Source: Lachnospiraceae bacterium
GTDB taxonomy: Bacteria; Bacillota; Clostridia; Lachnospirales; Lachnospiraceae
Reading direction: 5' to 3'
Assembly: GCA_910574715.1 (NCBI GenBank)
Contig: CAJTCH010000011.1
Span: forward strand, 47,754-111,753
Length of the DNA stretch: 64,000 nucleotides
In this document: in pieces, positions 17,570 to 27,179 of the stretch
Numbering within the stretch: the stretch's first letter is position 1
Layout: each line of letters opens with the position of its first letter
Notes under the pieces: model-generated
Told to the model about the DNA's origin: nothing
The model's input: only the letters and a program-made list of their open reading frames with translations
Databases searched by the model: none
Program-made: the position numbers and the translations under genes

Positions 17570-18757
17570 ATGGAAAGACATTTATTCACATCAGAATCAG
17601 TAACAGAAGGACATCCGGATAAGATGTGTGATCAGATCTCGGACGCGATCCTGGATGCGTTGATGGCGCAGGATCCTATGAGCCGCGTGGCTTGCGAGAC
17701 CAGTACCACTACAGGGCTTGTCCTGGTTATGGGAGAGATCACAACGAAGGCGTATGTGGACATTCAGAAGATCGTGAGAGAGACGATCAAAGAGATCGGT
17801 TATGTGCGCGGGAAATTCGGGTTTGACGCGGAGACCTGCGGCGTACTTACGGCAATTGACGAGCAGTCAAGCGATATCGCCATGGGAGTTGACAAGGCTC
17901 TGGAAGCCAAAGAGAACAAGATGTCAGAGGAAGAGATCGAGGCGATCGGCGCAGGGGATCAGGGAATGATGTTCGGTTATGCGTCAGATGAGACGCCGGA
18001 GCTTATGCCGTATCCGATCGCACTGGCACACAAGCTGGCAAGAAGGCTTACCGAGGTGCGCAAGAACGGCACGCTGCCGTACTTAAGGCCGGACGGGAAA
18101 TCACAGGTGACGGTTGAGTATAACGAGGAAGGAGTGCCGACGCGGCTCGACGCGGTAGTCCTGTCCACCCAGCACGACCCGGATGTAACGCAGGAGCAGA
18201 TTCACGAGGATATCAAAAAGCATGTATTTGATGAGGTGATCCCGGCAGATATGGTAGACGGTGAGACCAAGTTCTTCATCAACCCGACGGGACGTTTCGT
18301 GATCGGCGGGCCTCACGGCGACAGCGGTCTTACCGGACGGAAGATCATTGTAGATACCTACGGCGGAATGGCACGCCACGGCGGCGGCGCATTTTCCGGC
18401 AAGGACTGCACGAAGGTAGACCGTTCGGCGGCTTACGCGGCGCGTTACGTCGCTAAGAATATTGTGGCTGCGGGCCTTGCTAAGAAATGTGAGATCCAGC
18501 TGTCTTACGCTATCGGTGTGGCGCATCCGACGTCTATTATGGTGGATACCTTCGGAACCGGGAAGATCAGCAATGAGAAGCTGGTAGATATGATCAGAGA
18601 GAACTTCGACCTTCGTCCGGCGGGCATCATTCAGATGCTGAACTTAAGAAGACCGATCTACAAGCAGACGGCGGCGTATGGGCATTTCGGACGTACCGAT
18701 CTGGATCTGCCATGGGAGAAGATTGACAAGGCGGAGATCTTGAAGAAGTATTTATAA
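17570..18757 (+). CDS. metK: S-adenosylmethionine synthetase
   Basis: 395 aa. Makes SAM from methionine and ATP. Signature sequences present: [25 protein letters not shown] at the N-terminus, [12 protein letters not shown] in the centre, and [22 protein letters not shown] with the phosphate-binding loop. Full length. The ATG at 17570 follows AAAGGAG and matches the usual [10 protein letters not shown] start; the longer frame begins at 17537. It is controlled by the SAM-I riboswitch upstream, and a strong terminator follows. Confidence 0.96.
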   Translation: MERHLFTSESVTEGHPDKMCDQISDAILDALMAQDPMSRVACETSTTTGLVLVMGEITTKAYVDIQKIVRETIKEIGYVRGKFGFDAETCGVLTAIDEQSSDIAMGVDKALEAKENKMSEEEIEAIGAGDQGMMFGYASDETPELMPYPIALAHKLARRLTEVRKNGTLPYLRPDGKSQVTVEYNEEGVPTRLDAVVLSTQHDPDVTQEQIHEDIKKHVFDEVIPADMVDGETKFFINPTGRFVIGGPHGDSGLTGRKIIVDTYGGMARHGGGAFSGKDCTKVDRSAAYAARYVAKNIVAAGLAKKCEIQLSYAIGVAHPTSIMVDTFGTGKISNEKLVDMIRENFDLRPAGIIQMLNLRRPIYKQTAAYGHFGRTDLDLPWEKIDKAEILKKYL

Positions 18758-18789
18758 AGCTATTTATAAAAATTTTATAATAAGTTTAT

Positions 18790-18817
18790 GGACGCTTTGA
18801 TGTGAAGCGTCCTTTTT
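18790..18817 (+). terminator. Rho-independent terminator after metK
   Basis: GGACGCTT-TGATGTG-AAGCGTCC followed by TTTTT. Confidence 0.88.
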
Positions 18818-18864
18818 CGTGCTATACTTAAATACATATGATATCCGAAGTGTGAGGCACAAAG

Positions 18865-20361
18865 ATGAAGTTAAAGACGAGACTGATCATAGCTTTTCTG
18901 ACGGTGATCCTGATTCCGATCGTGCTGACAGTTATGTTGGCATATCTGTTTGGCAAATATCAGATGAGCGCCATTGAGAAGACCTATGAGATCACGGGGA
19001 TGACGACGGAAAATCTGTCGAATTCTGTCGGAGTAATGTCCAGGCTCACGGAGCGTTTTTATAAAGAACTGTCCCAGATGGTAGAGGAGAATCCGCGTCA
19101 GATGGAAGACGCTACTTTTCTGGAGGATTTTAACCAGAGCCTAAGAAGAAAGAATGCATATCTGTTGGTGCGTAAGGGGCATATCCTGGTCTATGTCGGT
19201 ACGGCTATGGAGGATGCTCAGCCGGTGATCGACCGCCTGCCGGGGTACGGAGATACGGAGATGATGTCGGAGAGCGGTATTTATCTGGGAGGCGAGGCTC
19301 AGGCGCTTGTGAAGCAGGTGGATTTTCTATATCCGGATGAGAAGGAAGGCAGCGCGTTTGTCGTTGTAAATGTTAACGGCGTGATCCCGGAGGTGGAGCG
19401 GTTATATATGGAGGTTGTCGTGGGAATCGTCGTGGTGCTGATTCTGACGGCGGCAGTTCTCATCTTATGGATATACAGAGGAGTCATGGGACCGCTCGGG
19501 AAGATGCAGGTCGCGGCTCAGAATATCAAGGATGGGAATCTGGATTTTGAGCTTAAGGCAGAAGCGGACGACGAGCTTGGGAAGCTCTGTCAGAGCTTGG
19601 AGGAGATGCGTATGCGGCTCCAGGATAACGCGGAAGAGAAGATCAGATTCGACAAAGAGAACAAGGAGCTGATCAGCAATATTTCCCATGACTTGAAGAC
19701 CCCGGTCACAGCCATCAAGGGATATGCGGAAGGGATCATGGACGGAGTTGCGGATACGCCGGAGAAGATGGAACGGTATATTCGGACGATCTACAATAAG
19801 GCCAGCGAGATGGACACGCTGATCAACGAGCTGACCCTGTATACGAAGATTGATACCAACAGGATCCCTTATAATTTTAACACGCTGTCGGTGGAGGCGT
19901 ATTTTGAAGACTGTGCGGAAGATCTCTCCGTGGAGCTTGAGTCCAGAGGCGTGGAGTTCGGATATTTTAATTATGTGGAAGCGGATGTGAAGATAATCGC
20001 CGACGCAGAGCAGGTCAAGCGTGTTGTTCACAATATCGTGAATAATTCGCTCAAATATATGGATAAGCCCAAAGGAAAGATCAATCTTAGGGTCAAGGAT
20101 GTGGGAGACTTCGTGCAGGTCGAACTGGAGGACAACGGCAGAGGGATCGCGGCGAAGGATCTGCCGAACATCTTCGACCGGTTTTACCGCACGGATGCTT
20201 CGCGGAATTCATCCAAGGGGGGAAGCGGTATCGGGCTTTCGATCGTGAAGAAGATCATCGAGGAGCACGGAGGCAAGATCTGGGCTACAAGCAGAGAAGA
20301 TACGGGGACGACGATGTATTTTGTCCTTAGAAAATATCAGGAGGTGCCGATTTATGAGTAA
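18865..20361 (+). CDS. Sensor histidine kinase
   Basis: 498 aa membrane kinase. A transmembrane helix at about 8-28, an extracytoplasmic sensor region of about 150 residues, a second helix at about 185-208 and a HAMP linker are followed by HisKA with the phospho-accepting His275 (SNISHDLKTPVTAIKGYAEGIMDG). The HATPase_c domain shows N-box NIVNNSLKYMD, G1 DNGRGIAAKDLPNIFDRFYR and G2 GGSGIGLSIVKKI. It overlaps the response regulator by 8 bp, so the two are co-translated. The signal is unknown. Phospho-transfer to the partner at 20354 is inferred from the pairing. Confidence 0.9.
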   Translation: MKLKTRLIIAFLTVILIPIVLTVMLAYLFGKYQMSAIEKTYEITGMTTENLSNSVGVMSRLTERFYKELSQMVEENPRQMEDATFLEDFNQSLRRKNAYLLVRKGHILVYVGTAMEDAQPVIDRLPGYGDTEMMSESGIYLGGEAQALVKQVDFLYPDEKEGSAFVVVNVNGVIPEVERLYMEVVVGIVVVLILTAAVLILWIYRGVMGPLGKMQVAAQNIKDGNLDFELKAEADDELGKLCQSLEEMRMRLQDNAEEKIRFDKENKELISNISHDLKTPVTAIKGYAEGIMDGVADTPEKMERYIRTIYNKASEMDTLINELTLYTKIDTNRIPYNFNTLSVEAYFEDCAEDLSVELESRGVEFGYFNYVEADVKIIADAEQVKRVVHNIVNNSLKYMDKPKGKINLRVKDVGDFVQVELEDNGRGIAAKDLPNIFDRFYRTDASRNSSKGGSGIGLSIVKKIIEEHGGKIWATSREDTGTTMYFVLRKYQEVPIYE

Positions 20362-21043
20362 GATATTGATTGTAGAAGATGAAGAAGCGATCGCCGATCT
20401 TGAGAAGGATTATCTGGAGCTGAGCGGATTCCAGGTGGAGGTGGCGAACGACGGAGCGACCGGCCTTCAGAAGGCGCTGAAGGAAGACTTTGATATGTTT
20501 ATCCTGGATCTGATGCTGCCGGGCATCGACGGCTTTGATATCTGCCGCCAGGTGAGAGATGTGAAGAATACCCCCATCATCATGGTGTCGGCGAAGAAGG
20601 ATGATATTGACAAGATCCGGGGGCTTGGACTTGGGGCGGATGATTATATGACGAAGCCGTTCAGCCCAAGCGAACTGGTGGCAAGAGTGAAGGCGCACCT
20701 TGCCAGATACGACCGTCTGACGGGAAGCGCGGTGGAGGCTAATAAGGTGATCGAGATCCGCGGGCTCAAGATCGACACGACGGCGAGACGGGTGTGGATC
20801 AACGGAGAGGAGAAGACATTTACCACGAAGGAATTCGATCTTCTGACCTTCCTTGCAAGCCATCCCAACCATGTATATACGAAGGAAGAGCTGTTCCGTG
20901 AGATCTGGGATATGGAGTCGATCGGGGATATCGCGACGGTGACGGTGCATATCAAGAAGATACGCGAGAAGGTGGAGATGGATACCTCGAACCCTCAGTA
21001 TATTGAGACGATCTGGGGGGTCGGATATAGATTTAAGGTGTAA
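20354..21043 (+). CDS. OmpR-family response regulator
   Basis: 229 aa. The receiver domain has acidic pair DE (residues 9-10), phospho-acceptor Asp52 (MFILDLMLPGIDG), the signalling residue in MVSAKK and Lys in MTKPFSP. The winged-helix DNA-binding domain follows (EKTFTTKEFDLLTFLASHPNHVYTKEELFREIWD...TVTVHIKKIREKVE...YIETIWGVGYRF). Cognate partner of the overlapping histidine kinase. Targets are unknown; the downstream SDR gene begins only 30 bp later and may be co-transcribed. The start MSKILIVEDE at 20354 is chosen over the longer frame at 20321. Confidence 0.92.
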   Translation: MSKILIVEDEEAIADLEKDYLELSGFQVEVANDGATGLQKALKEDFDMFILDLMLPGIDGFDICRQVRDVKNTPIIMVSAKKDDIDKIRGLGLGADDYMTKPFSPSELVARVKAHLARYDRLTGSAVEANKVIEIRGLKIDTTARRVWINGEEKTFTTKEFDLLTFLASHPNHVYTKEELFREIWDMESIGDIATVTVHIKKIREKVEMDTSNPQYIETIWGVGYRFKV

Positions 21044-21072
21044 GATGTATTTTACAAAAGGAGGTAAAGGAT

Positions 21073-21816
21073 TTGTTAAAAGGAAAGGTGGCTGTCGTTA
21101 CAGGCGGTACAAGAGGAATCGGTTATGCGGTAGTGAAGAAGTATCTGGAGAACGGTGCGAAGGTCGTGCTGTTCGGGTCCAGAGAGGAGACGGTGAATAA
21201 GGCGCTCTCTTCGCTTAAGGCGGAGAATGCGGACTGGGAAGTGGAAGGGGATTACCCGGACCTGTCCGATGCAGGGGCAGTGAAGGTTGCCATCCAGAAG
21301 GTAAAGGATAAGTTCGGAAGACTTGATATTCTGGTCAATAATGCCGGAATGTCCGATAGTACCAAGGTCGAGAAATACGAAGAAGGGCAGTTCGACAAGG
21401 TTATGAGGCTGAATGTCAATGCTCTCTTCAATGCGATCCAGCCGGCGGTAGAGATTATGAGAGAGCAGGGCGGCGGCTGTATCCTGAATACCAGTTCCAT
21501 GGTCAGCATCTCGGGGCAGCCTGGCGGCGTGGCATATCCGACGAGCAAATTCGCTGTCAACGGTATGACGCTTTCACTGGCAAGAGAGCTTGGCCCAAGC
21601 AATATCCGCGTCAATGCGGTAGCGCCGGGAATCACCAAGACGGATATGGTCGCGGCTCTGCCGGATCAGATGATCCAGCCGATGATCGCCGCGATACCGC
21701 TTCGCAGGATCGGTGAGCCGGAAGATATCGCCAATGCGTTCTTATTCCTGGCAAGCGATATGGCAAGCTATGTGACGGGCGAGATCTTGTCTGTGGACGG
21801 TGCGATGAGGGCATAG
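21073..21816 (+). CDS. Short-chain dehydrogenase/reductase
   Basis: 247 aa classical SDR. Rossmann NAD(P) motif TGGTRGIG at the N-terminus, NNAG, a Ser-Tyr-Lys set in NTSSM...AYPTSKFAV, and the ending SYVTGEILSVDGAM. Closest in general look to FabG-like 3-oxoacyl reductases and to gut clostridial hydroxysteroid dehydrogenases, but the substrate cannot be decided from the sequence. The start is TTG at 21073 behind an AAGGAGG site. Terminator at 21835. Confidence 0.85.
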   Translation: MLKGKVAVVTGGTRGIGYAVVKKYLENGAKVVLFGSREETVNKALSSLKAENADWEVEGDYPDLSDAGAVKVAIQKVKDKFGRLDILVNNAGMSDSTKVEKYEEGQFDKVMRLNVNALFNAIQPAVEIMREQGGGCILNTSSMVSISGQPGGVAYPTSKFAVNGMTLSLARELGPSNIRVNAVAPGITKTDMVAALPDQMIQPMIAAIPLRRIGEPEDIANAFLFLASDMASYVTGEILSVDGAMRA

Positions 21817-21834
21817 GGATATACAGAGATACCA

Positions 21835-21862
21835 GAGATACCTTTAGCGGGTATCTCTTTTT
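21835..21862 (+). terminator. Rho-independent terminator after the SDR gene
   Basis: GAGATACC-loop-GGGTATCTC followed by TTTTT. Confidence 0.85.
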
Positions 21863-21966
21863 GCATATAGCCGCCGGGTATACGGAGGGTATCATTATTT
21901 TTGCATGTAGAAGTATGGATGCGGATGCAAAAGGAGTTTTATGTAGATATGCCGTATGAATTGTGT

Positions 21967-21972
21967 TATAAT
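21967..21972 (+). promoter_or_regulatory. -10 box before the RNA methyltransferase gene
   Basis: TATAAT about 90 bases before the start; the -35 region is weak. Confidence 0.45.
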
Positions 21973-21984
21973 ATGTAGCACGCT

Positions 21985-22020
21985 GATGCATGCCCTGATA
22001 CACTAGCGTGAGCGTGCATC
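21985..22020 (+). promoter_or_regulatory. Leader hairpin before the RNA methyltransferase gene
   Basis: GATGCATGC and GCGTGCATC can pair around an 18-base loop just downstream of the TATAAT box, so it would lie in the 5' leader. No T-run. Function not known. Confidence 0.35.
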
Positions 22021-22060
22021 AACTCTAAATATTATTCGGTGAGAGAGGGCAGAATGTTAC

Positions 22061-22864
22061 ATGATAACAAGTACATCGAATGCGAAGGTTAAGCGTCTGG
22101 TAAGCCTTAAGAAGAAGCGCAAGGCGAGGGACGAAGAGAAGGTATTTCTGGTAGAAGGAATCAGGATGTTCAGGGAGATGCCGCTTGAGATATTAAGAGA
22201 GGTATATATGTCGGAGACATTTTACCGGAAGGACAAGAAGACGGCCAGGGAAGTTCTTGCGGGCAGCGGGATCGTACCGGAGATCCTGTCGGATACGGTG
22301 TTCGGCTATGTATCGGATACCAGGACGCCGCAGGGGATCTTGTGCGTTGCCAGACAGTCGGAGCGTAAGCTTAGGGAGACGACCGGAGGGAACTGCCCGC
22401 ACATCATTGTGCTGGAGCATCTGCAGGATCCGGGGAATCTGGGTACGATCCTTCGGACGGCGGAGGGCGCCGGAGTGACAGGAATCGTGATGGACAGGGA
22501 ATGTGTGGATATCTATAATCCCAAGACGATCCGTTCCACTATGGGCTCTGTCTATCGTATGCCCTTCTGCTATACGGAGGATCTTCATGACGCGGTCACG
22601 GAGCTTAAGGGAATGGGGATCCATATCTATGCGGCGCATCTTGCGGGACAGCGTTTTTATGATGAGGAAGATTACAGCATGCCCTGCGGGTTTCTGATCG
22701 GAAATGAAGGAAACGGACTTACAGAGGAGACGGCAAGGCTTGCGGATACTTATATCAGGATACCGATGGAGGGACAGGTGGAGTCCCTGAATGCAGCGGT
22801 CGCGGCGTCAGTGCTGATGTTTGAGGCGGCGAGGCAGCGCCGGATGTCAGGAAGGCGGATATAG
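22061..22864 (+). CDS. TrmH/SpoU-family RNA 2'-O-methyltransferase
   Basis: 267 aa. N-terminal substrate-binding domain (ITSTSNAKVKRLVSLKKKRKARDEEKVFLVEG) and a SPOUT knot domain with the three family motifs: LEHLQDPGNLGTILRTAEGAG, FLIGNEGNGL and IPMEGQVESLNAAVAASVLMFEA. SAM-dependent methylation of a ribose in rRNA or tRNA; the exact target is unknown. The next gene starts 26 bp later. Confidence 0.88.
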   Translation: MITSTSNAKVKRLVSLKKKRKARDEEKVFLVEGIRMFREMPLEILREVYMSETFYRKDKKTAREVLAGSGIVPEILSDTVFGYVSDTRTPQGILCVARQSERKLRETTGGNCPHIIVLEHLQDPGNLGTILRTAEGAGVTGIVMDRECVDIYNPKTIRSTMGSVYRMPFCYTEDLHDAVTELKGMGIHIYAAHLAGQRFYDEEDYSMPCGFLIGNEGNGLTEETARLADTYIRIPMEGQVESLNAAVAASVLMFEAARQRRMSGRRI

Positions 22865-22889
22865 ATATATATAAGAAAGGCGTGGTGAT

Positions 22890-24977
22890 ATGAAGCCTGT
22901 AATTGACCTGTCAAAGGAATATGGTCTGGTACTGGACGGAGGCGGAGCACGCGGAGCATACCAGATCGGCGCGTGGAAGGCTCTTGCGGAAGCAGGTGTG
23001 AAGATCAATGCGGTGGCGGGAACCTCTGTGGGAGCGCTGAACGGCGCGCTGATCTGTATGGGCGATATCGGGAAGGCAGAGAAGATCTGGAATGAGATGA
23101 CATTTTCAAGGGTCATGGATGTGGATGACGAGTGGATGGAAGGATTGTTCCAGAAGCAGACAAGCATCAGGGAATTCCTGAATGAAGGCTGGAAGCGGCT
23201 TAAAGAGGGCGGGGTCGACATCACGCCTTTGCGCAATCTGATCCACGAGACGGTAGACGAGGAGGCCATACGGAACTGCGGCAAGGAGTTCTGCCTGCTG
23301 ACGTTCTCGCTGTCGGAGTTCAGAGAGCTGGATCTCAGTATAGAGGATATCCCGGAGGGGCTTCTGGAGGATTTTCTTCTGGCAAGCGCATATCTGATCG
23401 GTTTCAAGAATGAGAAGATTCAGGGGAAGAAATATATTGACGGCGGCGTGGTGAATAATGTACCATTGAATTCACTGGTGAAGAGAGGATACGAGACTAT
23501 CATAGAGGTGCGCATCTACGGCCCGGGCCGTGAACCGCGCGTCAAGATGCCCGAGGAGGGCGAGAAGCTTGAAATCGCGCCGCGGGTGAAGCTTGGGAGT
23601 ATCATTGAGTTCTCGGGGAAACGCAGCCGGCAGAATCTTGTGATCGGTTATTATGACGCCTGCAGGATGCTGTACGGTCTGGAAGGGACGATATATTATC
23701 TGGAGCAGTCCCATGAGGATGAGTATTACGAAGAGCTTCTTGCGGATATCCGGGAGATTGAAAAGGCAGAGATCGCATTCGTGCTGAAGCTGCCGCTGGG
23801 ATATAAGGGGAAGGAGCTGTTCATGGGTATGCTGGAGGCGGCGGCCAAATTACTGCGCATCCCCAAGTATCAGATATACACGGTTGACCAGTTGTATGAT
23901 ATAGTATATAAGAAATATGAAGCATTGGGTGATCAGATGAACCTTCCGAGGTTCGTCCATGTATTGATTGGATTGAGAAAGGGATTGACGATGAACTTAA
24001 AAGGAAGAAATTTTTTGACATTGAAGGACTATACACCGGAGGAGATTGCGTATCTGCTGGATCTGGCTGCAGATCTGAAGGAAAAGAAGAAGAACGGCGT
24101 GCCTGTCGATAATTACAGGGGAAAGAACGTTGCGCTGATATTTGAGAAGACCAGTACCAGAACCCGGTGCGCGTTCGAGGCAGCCGCGCACGATATGGGG
24201 ATGGGGACGACCTATCTTGACCCAAGCGGCTCACAGATCGGGAAGAAGGAGAGCATTGAGGATACGGCGAGGGTGCTTGGAAGGATGTATGACGGGATCG
24301 AGTACCGGGGCTTCGGACAGGAGATCGTGGAGGATCTGGCCAGATACGCCGGCGTTCCGGTATGGAACGGACTGACCAATGAGTACCATCCCACACAGAT
24401 GTTGGCGGATCTGTTGACTATACGGGAGAATTTCGGGGAGCTTAAAGGCATAAAGCTGGTGTACATGGGAGACGCCAGATACAACATGGGTAATTCCCTG
24501 ATGATTGCCTGCGCCAAGATGGGAATGCATTTTGTTGCCTGCACTACGGAAAATTATTTCCCTAACGCAGAATTAGTGGAGACCTGCCGGGGCTATGCGA
24601 AGGAGAGCGGCGCGACCATCACGCTGACCTCAGACGTGGCGGCAGGAACGAAGGACGCGGATGTGATTTATACGGATGTATGGGTGTCCATGGGAGAGCC
24701 GGACGAGGTATGGGAGGAAAGAATCCGGGAGCTTACGCCGTACAAGGTGACCTCCGGGGTAATGGCCAATGCGAAGGAGAGCGCGATCTTCCTGCATTGT
24801 CTGCCGGCGTTCCATGATCTGAAGACGAAGATCGGCAAGGAGATCCATGAGCGTTTTGGAATCGAGGATATGGAAGTGACGGATGAGGTGTTCGAGTCTG
24901 AGCAGTCGAAGGTGTTCGACGAGGCCGAGAACCGGATGCATACCATCAAAGCAGTCATGGCCGCGACGCTGGGCTAA
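22890..24977 (+). CDS. argF: Patatin-like phospholipase fused in frame to ornithine carbamoyltransferase
   Basis: 695-aa open frame. Residues 1 to about 345 are a patatin-like lipase: oxyanion loop GGGARG (17-22), nucleophile Ser46 in GTSVG and Asp184 in IDGG complete a Ser-Asp dyad. Residues 368-695 are a complete ornithine carbamoyltransferase starting [19 protein letters not shown], with the carbamoyl-phosphate motif STRTR (422-426), [11 protein letters not shown] and the ornithine-side HCLP (636-639). The joining stretch (about 345-367) has no stop. Two full catalytic modules of unrelated pathways in one frame are unusual. Either a true fusion exists, or a small indel removed the patatin stop and argF is still translated from its own start at 23991. 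Next gene birA 38 bp downstream. Confidence 0.85.
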   Translation: MKPVIDLSKEYGLVLDGGGARGAYQIGAWKALAEAGVKINAVAGTSVGALNGALICMGDIGKAEKIWNEMTFSRVMDVDDEWMEGLFQKQTSIREFLNEGWKRLKEGGVDITPLRNLIHETVDEEAIRNCGKEFCLLTFSLSEFRELDLSIEDIPEGLLEDFLLASAYLIGFKNEKIQGKKYIDGGVVNNVPLNSLVKRGYETIIEVRIYGPGREPRVKMPEEGEKLEIAPRVKLGSIIEFSGKRSRQNLVIGYYDACRMLYGLEGTIYYLEQSHEDEYYEELLADIREIEKAEIAFVLKLPLGYKGKELFMGMLEAAAKLLRIPKYQIYTVDQLYDIVYKKYEALGDQMNLPRFVHVLIGLRKGLTMNLKGRNFLTLKDYTPEEIAYLLDLAADLKEKKKNGVPVDNYRGKNVALIFEKTSTRTRCAFEAAAHDMGMGTTYLDPSGSQIGKKESIEDTARVLGRMYDGIEYRGFGQEIVEDLARYAGVPVWNGLTNEYHPTQMLADLLTIRENFGELKGIKLVYMGDARYNMGNSLMIACAKMGMHFVACTTENYFPNAELVETCRGYAKESGATITLTSDVAAGTKDADVIYTDVWVSMGEPDEVWEERIRELTPYKVTSGVMANAKESAIFLHCLPAFHDLKTKIGKEIHERFGIEDMEVTDEVFESEQSKVFDEAENRMHTIKAVMAATLG
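23991..24977 (+). other. argF: Internal argF start inside the fused frame
   Basis: ATG at 23991 is exactly where ordinary OTCases begin ([11 protein letters not shown]) and would give a normal-sized 328-aa enzyme. AAAGGG ends eight bases upstream and could serve as a weak ribosome-binding site. In the two other frames the spacer is full of TGA codons, so a one-base shift would restore a separate patatin stop. Confidence 0.6.
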
Positions 24978-25014
24978 CGGCTGATGTGAATCTGCCAATG
25001 GGAGGTTAGATATT

Positions 25015-25995
25015 ATGAAGTCAGAGATTCTGCGGCTTCTGAAAGAGAATGAGGGATATCTGTCCGGGCAGCAGCTCTGTGACTGCTTCCAGGTATCGCG
25101 GACGGCAGTGTGGAAGGTCATGGAGCAGCTTAAGAAGGAAGGCTATCAGATAGAGGCGGTGAGGAATAAGGGATATCGGCTCATAGACAGCCCTGACGTT
25201 ATGTCCAAAGCAGAGATCGAAAGTCTGACGAAGGGCAGATGGGCAGGGGCGCAAGTCGTCTATTATGAGGAGACGGATTCTACGAATAACCGTGCCAAGG
25301 AAGCCGGGGATAAGGGCTGCGGGCACGGAACCTTATTCGTGGCGGAACGCCAGGCGGCAGGGAAGGGCCGCCGGGGCCGGGGGTGGGAATCGCCTGCCGG
25401 GACCAGTATCTATATGACGATTTTGCTCCGTCCGGCTATTCTGCCGGCCAAGGCGCCCCAACTGACGCTTCTGATGGCGGTTGCCGTGGTAGAAGGAATC
25501 CGCAAGGTTACGGGAATCAACTGTCAGATCAAATGGCCCAATGATATCGTGCTTCACGGCAGGAAGGTCTGCGGGATCCTGACGGAGATGAGTACAGAGA
25601 TCGACTATATCAATCATGTGGTCATCGGGGTTGGGATCAATGTGAATCAGGAGACATTTCCGGAGGAGATCAGAGAACGGGCCATATCCTTGAAGACGGA
25701 ACTTGGCGGCAGTATACGGCGCTCTGAACTGATCGCGGCGGTGATGGAGAGCTTCGAGGCTTGCTATAAGACATTTCTTAAGACGGAAGATCTGTCAGTC
25801 TTGAAGGCGCGTTATAATTCCCTTCTGGTAAATAAGGACGAGAAGGTGAGGGTATTAGAGCCGCGCAATGAGTATGAAGCCTGCGCGCTCGGTATCAATG
25901 ACGCGGGAGAGCTGATAGTCAGGATGCAGGACGGTCAGGAGAAGGCGGTCTATGCCGGCGAGGTGTCTGTGAGAGGAGTATATGGATATGTATGA
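25015..25995 (+). CDS. birA: Bifunctional biotin-protein ligase / biotin operon repressor
   Basis: 326 aa. N-terminal winged helix-turn-helix (LSGQQLCDCFQVSRTAVWKVMEQLKKEGYQIEAVRNKGYRL) for repression, then the ligase domain with ETDSTNNRAKE, the biotinyl-AMP loop GKGRRGRGWESPAGTS, KWPNDIV and GIGINVN, and a C-terminal SH3-like domain. It attaches biotin to carboxylase carrier proteins and represses biotin genes when charged. AGGTTAG-type weak site before the ATG. Overlaps the following small gene by 14 bp. Confidence 0.92.
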   Translation: MKSEILRLLKENEGYLSGQQLCDCFQVSRTAVWKVMEQLKKEGYQIEAVRNKGYRLIDSPDVMSKAEIESLTKGRWAGAQVVYYEETDSTNNRAKEAGDKGCGHGTLFVAERQAAGKGRRGRGWESPAGTSIYMTILLRPAILPAKAPQLTLLMAVAVVEGIRKVTGINCQIKWPNDIVLHGRKVCGILTEMSTEIDYINHVVIGVGINVNQETFPEEIRERAISLKTELGGSIRRSELIAAVMESFEACYKTFLKTEDLSVLKARYNSLLVNKDEKVRVLEPRNEYEACALGINDAGELIVRMQDGQEKAVYAGEVSVRGVYGYV

Positions 25996-26317
25996 TGGGA
26001 AGGTGGTGCTCTGCGGCGCCAATTCTTATGAGGAAAAGTATTATCTGAATCCGGATTTTGAGCAGCTTCCGGAGGCAGTCAAGAACGAGATGAAGATCAT
26101 GTGCGTGCTCTATGTCAATGATGTGGGCGGTATTCTTACGCTGGTCTATGATGAAGACGGAGAACTGTGCTTTGAAGTGACTGCGGAGGAATTTGACCCT
26201 ATGTTCGACGAGATCGGGAGTCAGTTGAAGATCAAGCAGCTTCAAAGAGAGAAGCAGAAGCTTCTGGAAGCATTGCAGATGTATTATAAGGTCTTTTTTC
26301 TGGGTGAGGACGTATAA
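25982..26317 (+). CDS. Conserved small hypothetical protein (possibly DUF6145)
   Basis: 111 aa ([66 protein letters not shown]...). Predicted mixed alpha/beta with a C-terminal helix rich in Lys and Gln; no catalytic motif. It sits between birA and coaX, overlapping birA, so it is co-translated. This position suggests a link to cofactor metabolism but does not prove it. GAGAGGAG supports the start. I recall a DUF6145 family of this look in Lachnospiraceae but cannot confirm it. Confidence 0.7.
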   Translation: MDMYDGKVVLCGANSYEEKYYLNPDFEQLPEAVKNEMKIMCVLYVNDVGGILTLVYDEDGELCFEVTAEEFDPMFDEIGSQLKIKQLQREKQKLLEALQMYYKVFFLGEDV

Positions 26318-26328
26318 GGAGGAGAGAT

Positions 26329-27099
26329 ATGCTGTTAGTGATCGACGTAGGAAATACGAATATTACAATGGGAGTATTCAAAGGCGAAGAGCTGCTCGGT
26401 ACATTCCGGCTGACAACGAAGCTTCCGAGGACTTCGGACGAATATGGGATCACCCTAAAGGAGCTGGTAGAACGCCAGGGTATCCGAAGCACCGAGATTA
26501 CCGCTGTGATCGTTGCGTCTGTAGTACCGGATATCATGCATTCTCTCGGAAGCGCATTTATCAAATACTTCGGGATCAAACCGATGGTGGTATCTGCCGG
26601 GATCAAGACAGGGATCCGCATTGTGACGGAGAATCCCAAGCAGGTAGGGGCGGACCGTATCGTGGATGCGGTGGCGGCGTATACGCTGTACGGCGGACCT
26701 GTGATCGTGATAGACTTCGGCACGGCGACGACCTATGATATCGTAGGAGCGGACGGAACCTTTGAAGGAGCGGTCATCGCGCCCGGAATCAGGATCGCGG
26801 CTCAGGCGATGACGGAACAGGCGGCAATGCTGCCCGCTATCGAGATCAAGAAGCCGGAATCTATCCTGGCGAAAGAGACTGTAGCCAGCATGCAGGCCGG
26901 ACTGGTCTTTGGACAGATCGGGCAGACGGAGTATATTGTTAAGAAGATCAAGGAAGAATCGGGATATCTGAATGCGAAGGTTATCGCAAGCGGAGGTCTG
27001 GGGAAGATGATCGCGAAGGAGACGGATGTGATCGATGTCTATGATTCGCAGCTGACGTTAAAGGGACTGCGGTTTATCTATGAGAAAAACAAACGGTAG
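26329..27099 (+). CDS. coaX: Type III pantothenate kinase
   Basis: 256 aa. First step of coenzyme A synthesis. Motifs of the CoaX/BvgA (ASKHA) fold: [12 protein letters not shown] at the N-terminus (phosphate loop), [16 protein letters not shown], and [11 protein letters not shown] with its acidic catalytic residue. Full length. AGGAGGAG before the ATG and 11 bp from the previous gene. Confidence 0.93.
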   Translation: MLLVIDVGNTNITMGVFKGEELLGTFRLTTKLPRTSDEYGITLKELVERQGIRSTEITAVIVASVVPDIMHSLGSAFIKYFGIKPMVVSAGIKTGIRIVTENPKQVGADRIVDAVAAYTLYGGPVIVIDFGTATTYDIVGADGTFEGAVIAPGIRIAAQAMTEQAAMLPAIEIKKPESILAKETVASMQAGLVFGQIGQTEYIVKKIKEESGYLNAKVIASGGLGKMIAKETDVIDVYDSQLTLKGLRFIYEKNKR

Positions 27100-27179
27100 A
27101 TGTTATTAAAATATAACAGGGGCGTAGTGAAATTCGGTTTTGCTGCGTCCCCAAATTTGACTTAAGGGGTGTACCTGAA

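Noticed and set aside
27119..27151. Hairpin GGGGCGTAG / CTGCGTCCCC before dusB as terminator
   Set aside because: No T-run, imperfect stem; left as a mention only.
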